Assembly (NCBI GenBank): GCA_020627605.1
Contig: JAHDGO010000167.1
Location: 1-5,254, forward strand
Length of the DNA: 5,254 nt
Direction of reading: 5' to 3'
Source: Yoonia sp.
GTDB taxonomy: Bacteria; Pseudomonadota; Alphaproteobacteria; Rhodobacterales; Rhodobacteraceae
Shown here: piece after piece, positions 1-4,175 of the stretch
Layout of the letters: each line of letters starts with the position of its first letter
How positions within the stretch are numbered: the first letter of the stretch is position 1
Position numbers and translations under genes: made by a program
Notes under the pieces: generated by a model
Told to the model about the DNA's origin: nothing
The model's database searches: none
What the model saw: the letters and a program-made list of their open reading frames with translations, nothing else

Positions 1-92
1 AACAGGCCAAACCGGGTGATATGGTCGTCTGTCTGGGGGCCGGGACGATCAGCACCTGGGCCAATGGGCTGCCTGCGCGGTTAGCAGGCTAA
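1..92 (+). CDS. murC: UDP-N-acetylmuramate--L-alanine ligase, C-terminal end (partial)
   Basis: Only the last 29 codons are present. The reading frame starts at base 3 and ends with TAA at 90-92. The peptide contains GDMVVCLGAGTISTWANGLP, which matches the conserved C-terminal end of MurC, where the usual form is GD-VV-LGAG-I--WA--L. MurC is the cytoplasmic ATP-dependent ligase that adds L-alanine to UDP-MurNAc, the first amino acid of the peptidoglycan stem. The assignment rests on this tail and on the dcw context, with murB, ddl, ftsQ and ftsA downstream. The catalytic and ATP-binding parts lie outside the window. The next gene is in the same reading frame, one codon beyond the stop. Confidence 0.9.
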   Translation, partial: QAKPGDMVVCLGAGTISTWANGLPARLAG

Positions 93-95
93 GCA

Positions 96-359
96 ATGCC
101 GGAACGGGCGCTTGATCCTTACCTGATCATCGGCCTTTGGGTGGTGCTTGCGTTTGTGCTCTCTGCGCTGCCGTCGAACAACAGCCATTGGCGCCGCGCC
201 TATGTCTTGATTGCCGTGGGTCTGCCATTGCTGGTCTGGCTGACGTGGCAGCATGGTCTGTGGGTTGGGCTTGTTGGCCTGATGGCGGGTTGTCTGGTTC
301 TGCGCTGGCCGGTTTACTACGGCTGGAAGTGGCTGCAGCGACGTCTGAAAGGGGACTGA
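96..359 (+). CDS. DUF2484 family small membrane protein
   Basis: This is an 87-residue protein with three predicted membrane segments, at about residues 9-26, 35-50 and 54-70, followed by a basic, aromatic tail (RWPVYYGWKWLQRRLK). The pattern of a Q-H-G-x-W-V-G turn before the third helix, then R-x-P-x-x-Y, fits the DUF2484 family as I remember it. That family has no known function and is found next to murC/murB in Rhodobacterales. The start codon is ATG, three bases after the murC stop and in the same frame. The Shine-Dalgarno sequence is weak (an AGG at 86-88), so it probably depends on translation arriving from murC. The positive C-terminal tail would be expected in the cytoplasm. A role in envelope synthesis is inferred from position alone. 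Confidence 0.8.
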   Translation: MPERALDPYLIIGLWVVLAFVLSALPSNNSHWRRAYVLIAVGLPLLVWLTWQHGLWVGLVGLMAGCLVLRWPVYYGWKWLQRRLKGD

Positions 360-360
360 C

Positions 361-648
361 ATGGCACAGATTGTCGTTTTTGCCATCATGCTGTTTGCGG
401 CTGGTGTACCGTTTGTCTGGATGACAGCGGCGATGCGCAAGGGGCAAAGCGGGCTGGTTCTGACCGTCAATTCCCTGATTGGTGGGGCGTTGGCGATTCT
501 GTGGTTTGCCAGCGGGCGGCCGATTGGGATTGATCCAATGCTGGCCACCGGTTTTGCCTTGCTTGGTTTTGTTCCAGCATTGCTTGGCAGCACGGCTGGC
601 ACCTTTCTGGGCTGGCTCTTGCGACGGCAGGACGACCGGCGCGTCTAA
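361..648 (+). CDS. Small hypothetical membrane protein, possible member of the tandem NAPGWD-type family
   Basis: This is a 95-residue hydrophobic protein with membrane segments at about residues 3-22, 31-50 and 60-88 and a charged tail (RRQDDRRV). It starts with ATG two bases after the preceding gene's TGA (357-359), and a good Shine-Dalgarno AAAGGGG lies at 348-354. I do not recognise a named family. It resembles the two small proteins downstream in length, in three-helix topology, and in a spaced set of residues. G56, D58, P72, G76, G80 and G84 fall at exactly the same residue numbers in the protein at 1075-1359. It lacks the full NAPGWD motif (it has RPIGID instead). It is therefore either a diverged paralogue or an unrelated protein with glycine-zipper-like helices. 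That it is expressed is fairly secure from its ribosome-binding site, tight packing and membrane-protein composition. Confidence 0.72.
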   Translation: MAQIVVFAIMLFAAGVPFVWMTAAMRKGQSGLVLTVNSLIGGALAILWFASGRPIGIDPMLATGFALLGFVPALLGSTAGTFLGWLLRRQDDRRV

Positions 649-726
649 TCTCCAAAAAGAAAAGACTTGAACGGCGTTCATGTTTATGGCATTTGGTTGA
701 ACAATGCTCACAAATGGAGACGACTC
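649..726 (+). promoter_or_regulatory. Intergenic gap with 11-base palindrome; possible regulatory site
   Basis: This 78-base gap is one of only three sizeable gaps in the window. It contains a perfect palindrome, GAACG-G-CGTTC, at 669-679. The hexamer TTGAAC occurs at 667-672 and again at 697-702, exactly 30 bases apart. TTGAAC resembles a sigma-70 -35 box, but the sequence 17-18 bases downstream is a poor -10 match, so I do not call a promoter firmly. A GANTC site (GACTC, 722-726) abuts the next start codon. No terminator is visible. Confidence 0.3.
716..720 (+). promoter_or_regulatory. Ribosome binding site fixing the start at 727
   Basis: GGAGA lies six bases before the ATG at 727. The same frame stays open upstream to a TTG at 667, but that start would use the palindromic intergenic region as coding sequence and has no comparable Shine-Dalgarno. 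The ATG at 727 is therefore preferred, which shortens the protein to 96 residues. Confidence 0.75.
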
Positions 727-1017
727 ATGTCTGGAGACGAATTTCTGCTTTTTGGAATTCCCGCTGTGGTGTTCCTGATTTCTGGTTTGCTTGGCTATTT
801 CAGCGGCAAGGCCCGCAACAAACGGGCACTGGGCTGGATCGCCGGGCTTTGGATTGCATTCACCGGCCTGATGTTTGCAGGCGCGGCCAACGCCCCCGGA
901 TGGGATGCGCTGGCCTATGTCGCAGCGCTGATCGGTCTTGCTGCACCATCAGGTGTCGGCAGCTTTGTTGGCGGCGTGATTGGCTGGGTGCGGCAGGGTG
1001 GCGCGACACCTGCGTAA
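727..1017 (+). CDS. Small hypothetical membrane protein with NAPGWD motif (paralogue 1)
   Basis: This is a 96-residue protein of unknown function. Membrane segments lie at about residues 7-26, 35-53 and 62-88. The loop between the second and third helices carries N-A-P-G-W-D (55-60), followed by a glycine-rich third helix with P74, G78, G82, G83 and G86. From FTG at residue 45 to G86 it aligns without gaps to residues 43-84 of the protein encoded at 1075-1359, with 21 of 42 residues identical. The N-terminal halves also share FG-x-P and YFS-x-x-AR. The two genes are therefore tandem duplicates. Translation starts at ATG 727, behind GGAGA. The gene lies inside the dcw cluster between the DUF2484 gene and murB, so co-expression with wall synthesis is likely. 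I cannot assign a molecular role. Confidence 0.75.
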   Translation: MSGDEFLLFGIPAVVFLISGLLGYFSGKARNKRALGWIAGLWIAFTGLMFAGAANAPGWDALAYVAALIGLAAPSGVGSFVGGVIGWVRQGGATPA

Positions 1018-1028
1018 GCCCCCGAAAA

Positions 1029-1055
1029 CTGCCCCGCCACCCGGCGGTGGGGCAG
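1029..1055 (+). other. Strong GC-rich hairpin between the tandem paralogues
   Basis: The arms CTGCCCC (1029-1035) and GGGGCAG (1049-1055) pair perfectly. The stem extends inwards through one G-U pair and two C-G pairs, giving ten base pairs around a seven-base loop. No run of T follows, so it is not a classical intrinsic terminator. It could be an mRNA processing or stability element, a weak attenuator that lowers expression of downstream genes, or a protective 3' end for the 727-1017 message. It lies entirely in the gap between the two small genes. Confidence 0.55.
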
Positions 1056-1057
1056 CC

Positions 1058-1069
1058 ATCCGAAAGGAT
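1058..1069 (+). promoter_or_regulatory. Small GNRA-loop hairpin containing the ribosome binding site of the next gene
   Basis: ATCC-GAAA-GGAT can fold into a four-base-pair stem with a GAAA tetraloop. The loop and 3' arm contain the Shine-Dalgarno AAAGGA (1063-1068) for the ATG at 1075. Pairing would partly hide the ribosome binding site. The stem is short, so its stability is uncertain, although GNRA loops are unusually stable. It lies directly after the larger hairpin. Confidence 0.35.
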
Positions 1070-1074
1070 CTGAT

Positions 1075-1359
1075 ATGGCAACCATCATTTCATTTGGTGT
1101 GCCAAGCCTCTTCTTCGTTGCGGGCCTTTGCGTCTGCAACTATTTCAGCTTGCATGCCCGGACCGCGGGGTTGTGGTGGTTCTGGGGGTGTTGGGGCGTC
1201 TTTACAGGGGCCATATTTTTTGGGATGCACAACGCGCCCGGCTGGGATGTGCTTGTGTACTTTTTCGCCGCGGTGGGGATCAGCGCACCGCTTGCACTCG
1301 GTGGCCTGATTGGCGGATTAACCGGTGCGATGAAGCGGAACAATGCAGACATTGAATGA
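1075..1359 (+). CDS. Small hypothetical membrane protein with NAPGWD motif (paralogue 2)
   Basis: This is a 94-residue protein of unknown function. Membrane segments lie at about residues 4-22, 32-51 and 59-86, and the first two are rich in aromatic residues and cysteine (including WWFWGCW at 34-40). The NAPGWD motif is at 53-58, followed by P72, G76, G80, G81 and G84 in the last helix and a short polar tail. It is a tandem duplicate of the protein at 727-1017, with which it shares half of the 42 residues from FTG onward. Translation starts at ATG 1075, with AAAGGA at 1063-1068 as its Shine-Dalgarno. Its last 17 bases overlap the start of murB, which suggests that murB translation is coupled to it. 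The NAPGWD loop probably faces the same side of the membrane in both paralogues. Confidence 0.75.
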   Translation: MATIISFGVPSLFFVAGLCVCNYFSLHARTAGLWWFWGCWGVFTGAIFFGMHNAPGWDVLVYFFAAVGISAPLALGGLIGGLTGAMKRNNADIE

Positions 1360-2290
1360 GCTTCCGCAGGTGCGCGGAACACTGACACCAGACCGGCCAT
1401 TGGCCGATTTGACATGGATGCGGGTTGGTGGCCCTGCGGATGTGCTGTTTCAGCCCGCCGATCTGGACGACCTTTCAGCTTTCCTTGCGGCCCTTGATCC
1501 TGCCGTTTCGGTATTTCCCATGGGTGTTGGCAGCAATCTGATCGTCAGGGATGGCGGCATTCCCGGCGTGGTGATCCGTCTGGGGCGGGGGTTCAACGGG
1601 ATTGACATTGCCGATGGTCAAGTGACGGCAGGGGCCGCCGCACTTGATGCCCATGTGGCGCGCAAGGCGGCTGAGGCGGGGTTGGACCTGACCTTCTTGC
1701 GGACCATTCCCGGCACCATCGGTGGTGCGGTGCGCATGAATGCTGGCTGCTACGGTGCTTACATGGCTGATGTGCTTGCGGCGGTGACCTATGTGCAGCG
1801 GGACGGGACCGTGGTGACAGTTGCGCCTGACGCGCTGAACCTAAGCTATCGCAACAGCGTGTTGCCCGATGGGGCAGTGATTGTTTCTGCCAGAATGGCA
1901 CCCCCGAAAGGTGATGCTGACGCCCTGGCCGCGCGCATGGCGGAGCAGCTGCAAAAGCGCGATGACACCCAGCCCACCAAGGATCGCACCGCAGGATCGA
2001 CCTTTCGCAATCCCGCCGGCTTGTCCTCGACCGGCCGCGCCGATGACGTTCATGACCTGAAAGCGTGGAAGGTGATCGACAATGCCGACATGCGCGGCGC
2101 GACCATCGGTGGTGCGGTCATGAACACCAAACATTCGAATTTCCTGACAAATGCTGGTGGGGCCACCGCCGCCGACCTGGAGGATTTGGGCGAAGCGGTG
2201 CGGAAAAAGGTTTACGCTACCCAAGGGATTGATCTACAGTGGGAAATCATGCGGGTCGGTCGCCGGACTGGCGAAGACACCGCAAAATAA
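1343..2290 (+). CDS. murB: UDP-N-acetylenolpyruvoylglucosamine reductase
   Basis: MurB is the cytoplasmic FAD enzyme that uses NADPH to reduce UDP-GlcNAc-enolpyruvate to UDP-MurNAc, the second committed step of peptidoglycan synthesis. The 315-residue protein carries the family's signatures. RVGGPA (27-32) and [14 protein letters not shown] (59-72) form the N-terminal FAD-binding part. [17 protein letters not shown] (122-138) continues the FAD site, and YRNS (169-172) gives the conserved arginine R170. In GSTFRNP (218-224), S219 is the expected proton donor, and HSNF (264-267) follows. In EIMRVG, E301 matches the C-terminal catalytic glutamate. The length and the GSTFRNP form suit the shorter type II MurB. 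The ATG at 1343 lies within the preceding gene, with a 17-base overlap and only a weak upstream GCGGA, so coupled translation is likely. The enzyme looks intact. Confidence 0.96.
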   Translation: MQTLNELPQVRGTLTPDRPLADLTWMRVGGPADVLFQPADLDDLSAFLAALDPAVSVFPMGVGSNLIVRDGGIPGVVIRLGRGFNGIDIADGQVTAGAAALDAHVARKAAEAGLDLTFLRTIPGTIGGAVRMNAGCYGAYMADVLAAVTYVQRDGTVVTVAPDALNLSYRNSVLPDGAVIVSARMAPPKGDADALAARMAEQLQKRDDTQPTKDRTAGSTFRNPAGLSSTGRADDVHDLKAWKVIDNADMRGATIGGAVMNTKHSNFLTNAGGATAADLEDLGEAVRKKVYATQGIDLQWEIMRVGRRTGEDTAK

Positions 2291-2291
2291 A

Positions 2292-2353
2292 GGCCAAATG
2301 GCCACGGTCCAAGGCAAGGACCACCAAAAAGTGACGGGCCGCAAAAAGGCCCG
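2292..2353 (+). other. Three consecutive short inverted repeats between murB and ddl
   Basis: The 80-base gap between murB and ddl contains three successive potential hairpins. The first is GGCC/GGCC (2292-2295 with 2300-2303). The second is GGTCC/GGACC (2306-2310 with 2318-2322, seven-base loop). The third and strongest is CGGGCC/GGCCCG (2335-2340 with 2348-2353, loop GCAAAAA). No T-run follows the third, so a rho-independent terminator is unlikely. The last hairpin ends three bases before the AAAAGG (2356-2361) that probably serves as the ddl Shine-Dalgarno, so it may influence ddl translation or mRNA processing. No convincing promoter is visible. Confidence 0.45.
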
Positions 2354-2370
2354 CGAAAAGGCGGTAGGGT

Positions 2371-3285
2371 ATGTCGAGCAGGGCAAACCCGAAAGTTGTT
2401 GTTCTGATGGGCGGCCCATCGGCAGAGCGAGAGGTCTCGCTCAGTTCGGGTCGTGAGTGTGCGGCGGCTTTGCGGGCAGCAGAATGCGAAGTGATCGAGG
2501 TCGATGCTGGCCGCGACCTTGCTGCGCGTCTGACAGAGATTGCCCCGGATGTTGTCTTTAACGCATTGCATGGCCGGTGGGGCGAGGATGGCGTTGTGCA
2601 GGGCCTGCTGGAATGGCTGCGCATCCCCTATACCCACTCCGGTGTCATGGCTTCTGCGCTTGCCATGGACAAGGAGCGTACCAAGGATATCTACCGCGCT
2701 GCCGGGCTGCCCGTCGTGGCCAGTCTGATCGCGGATGCCGATGACGTTCGTGCGGATCACGTCATGGCGCCGCCTTATGTGGTGAAGCCCTACAACGAAG
2801 GCTCCAGCGTGGGGATCTACATTGTGCCGGATGGCAGCAATGGCCCGCCACAGTTGGCTGATGATATGCCCGCGCAGGTGATGGTCGAAACCTTTGCGCC
2901 CGGACGCGAGCTGACGACAACAGTCATGGGCGACCGTGCCCTGACGGTGACGGATATCATCACCGATGGCTGGTATGACTATCACGCCAAATATGCGCCC
3001 GGCGGATCGCATCATGTGCTGCCAGCTGATGTGCCTTCCGATATATTCGATGCTTGCATGGATTACGCTTTGCGCGCCCATCAGGTGCTTGGCTGCCGTG
3101 GCATTTCCCGCACCGATTTCCGTTGGGATGAGGCGCGCGGTCTTGCCGGTCTGATCCTGCTTGAAACCAATACCCAGCCCGGTATGACGCCCACGTCGCT
3201 GGCCCCTGAACAGGCCGCACACGTGGGCGTCACATTCCCGGAGTTGTGTCGCTGGCTGGTGGAGGACGCATCATGCGATCGCTGA
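2371..3285 (+). CDS. ddl: D-alanine--D-alanine ligase
   Basis: Ddl is the cytoplasmic ATP-grasp ligase that joins two D-alanines for addition to the peptidoglycan stem by MurF. The 304 residues match E. coli DdlB motif by motif. GGPSAEREVSLSSG (14-27) contains E19 (E15 in DdlB). LHGRWGEDG (66-74) follows, then DKERTK with ATP-binding K101, and PYVVKP with K139. The next motif is NEGSSVG (142-148). R247 and D249 correspond to R255 and D257. E265 and N267 bind metal, and G271 and S276 follow in the C-terminal NTQPGMTPTSL stretch. YDYHAKY (202-208) ends in Y208, the equivalent of DdlB Y216. This tyrosine is typical of D-Ala-D-Ala ligases and is replaced in D-Ala-D-lactate enzymes. The start is well bounded because an in-frame TAG at 2365-2367 precedes ATG 2371. 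The gene's end overlaps ftsQ by 13 bases. Confidence 0.97.
   Translation: MSSRANPKVVVLMGGPSAEREVSLSSGRECAAALRAAECEVIEVDAGRDLAARLTEIAPDVVFNALHGRWGEDGVVQGLLEWLRIPYTHSGVMASALAMDKERTKDIYRAAGLPVVASLIADADDVRADHVMAPPYVVKPYNEGSSVGIYIVPDGSNGPPQLADDMPAQVMVETFAPGRELTTTVMGDRALTVTDIITDGWYDYHAKYAPGGSHHVLPADVPSDIFDACMDYALRAHQVLGCRGISRTDFRWDEARGLAGLILLETNTQPGMTPTSLAPEQAAHVGVTFPELCRWLVEDASCDR
2425..2442 (+). repeat. Perfect 8-base inverted repeat inside the ddl coding region
   Basis: GAGCGAGA (2425-2432) and TCTCGCTC (2435-2442) are exact reverse complements separated by GG. In RNA this folds as a seven-base-pair stem with an AGGT loop. It covers ddl codons 19-24 (E-R-E-V-S-L), which includes the conserved active-site glutamate, and lies about 55 bases after the start codon. 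The arginine uses CGA, which is usually a minor codon in GC-rich alphaproteobacteria. Confidence 0.55.
3261..3265 (+). promoter_or_regulatory. Ribosome binding site of ftsQ, within ddl
   Basis: A consensus GGAGG lies seven bases before the ATG at 3273, inside the last codons of ddl. It decides the ftsQ start against an in-frame GTG at 3246, which has no comparable site. Confidence 0.85.
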
Positions 3286-4175
3286 TCCGCCGCACGGCAC
3301 CTGACGCCGCACCCCGCGATCCCGCACCATCGCGCATGGGCTACCGCTATCAGCGGCTGATGCTGACGCCGGGGTTTCGCGCCACGGTGCGCATCGGCGT
3401 GCCGATCCTGCTGATCATGGCGATTGCCGGGTCATGGTATTCGAAGGCGGAAAATCGGACAGCGCTTGCAGCGACTATCGCAGCAACAAAGCAGGAATTC
3501 CAGCAGCGCCCGCAATTCATGGTGCGCACGATGAACGTCACGGGGGCCGATCTGAGCATCGTTGCCGGGGTGGCGCCGCTGTTGCCCACGTCATTCCCGA
3601 TCTCTTCCTTCGACCTTGATCTGGAAAAGATCCGCGCCGAGATCGAGGCGCTTGATCCCATTCAATCCGCCAGTGTCCGTGTCGGGCAGGCGGGCACGCT
3701 GGAGGTGGCGCTGACACCACGTGTGCCAGCCGCCCTCTGGCGCGATCAGGGTGTCTTGCGTCTGATCGATGCGGATGGTGTGCAGTCCGGCGTGATCGCG
3801 GCGCGCGCCAATCGGGCCGATTTGCCATTGATCGCCGGTGATGGGGCAGGGGCCCATATCGCAGAGGCGCTTGGCCTGTTTCAGGCCGCCGGTCCCTTGC
3901 AGGATCGCGTGCGTGGCCTTGTCAGGATGGGAGAGCGGCGCTGGGATATGGTCCTTGATCGTGATCAGCGCATCATGTTGCCCTCCGAAGGCGCTGTTGC
4001 CGCCCTCGACCGGGTGATCGCACTTGATGCTGCGCAGGACATGTTGAGCCGCGATGTCGTCATTGTCGATATGCGCAACATGGGCCGACCAACGCTGCGG
4101 ATGAACGAAGAGGCTGCGACGGCACTGCGCCGCACCAATGCGCCAGTGAATAATAATGATGAGGGTGGGAACTGA
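3273..4175 (+). CDS. ftsQ: Cell division protein FtsQ
   Basis: FtsQ is a single-pass inner-membrane protein of the divisome. Its periplasmic part recruits FtsB and FtsL and helps control FtsWI. The 300 residues show the expected order. A basic cytoplasmic tail occupies about 1-38, with many R and P residues. One membrane helix lies at about 39-56 (IGVPILLIMAIAGSW). A POTRA-like domain spans about 81-149; it begins FMVRTMNVTGAD and includes DLEKIRAEIEALDPIQSASV. The FtsQ/DivIB beta domain follows to about 278, with ALWRDQGVLRLIDADGV (154-170), RRWDMVLDRDQRIMLP (222-237) and VVIVDMRNMGRPTLRM (262-277). A polar tail (NNNDEGGN) ends the protein. The ATG at 3273 is chosen for its GGAGG site. The gene overlaps ddl by 13 bases, and its TGA shares its A with the ftsA start (TGATG), which suggests coupled translation. 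Confidence 0.93.
   Translation: MRSLIRRTAPDAAPRDPAPSRMGYRYQRLMLTPGFRATVRIGVPILLIMAIAGSWYSKAENRTALAATIAATKQEFQQRPQFMVRTMNVTGADLSIVAGVAPLLPTSFPISSFDLDLEKIRAEIEALDPIQSASVRVGQAGTLEVALTPRVPAALWRDQGVLRLIDADGVQSGVIAARANRADLPLIAGDGAGAHIAEALGLFQAAGPLQDRVRGLVRMGERRWDMVLDRDQRIMLPSEGAVAALDRVIALDAAQDMLSRDVVIVDMRNMGRPTLRMNEEAATALRRTNAPVNNNDEGGN

Noticed and set aside
669..702. Alphaproteobacterial LexA (SOS) box
   Set aside because: The GAAC and GTTC elements are present, but none forms the required direct repeat with a seven-base spacer.
81..711. Overlapping minus-strand frames opposite the DUF2484 gene and the following gene
   Set aside because: The plus-strand frames have start signals, tight packing and membrane-protein composition. 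The antisense products are polar low-complexity sequence.
667..726. Twenty-residue N-terminal extension of the 727 gene from a TTG start
   Set aside because: It has no Shine-Dalgarno and it lacks the hydrophobic pattern. The ATG at 727 has GGAGA at the right distance and gives a length matching its paralogue.
1029..1055. Intrinsic terminator between the paralogues
   Set aside because: The stem is strong but there is no T-run after it, and the downstream genes including murB have no evident new promoter.
1318..1332. CtrA-like TTAA half-site before murB
   Set aside because: The second TTAA expected after seven bases is absent. Another TTAA within ddl also lacks its partner.
2212..3222. Open frame of 336 codons on the minus strand across ddl
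   Set aside because: It lies antisense to an intact ddl with all catalytic motifs, and its product has no recognisable domain. Long antisense frames are common in GC-rich coding DNA.
3246..3272. GTG start extending FtsQ by nine residues
   Set aside because: The ATG at 3273 has a consensus GGAGG seven bases upstream, and the GTG has none.
3275..3282. GCGATCGC octamer at the ftsQ start, like the cyanobacterial HIP1 repeat
   Set aside because: It is a single copy in an alphaproteobacterial context and is explained by the overlapping ddl and ftsQ codons.
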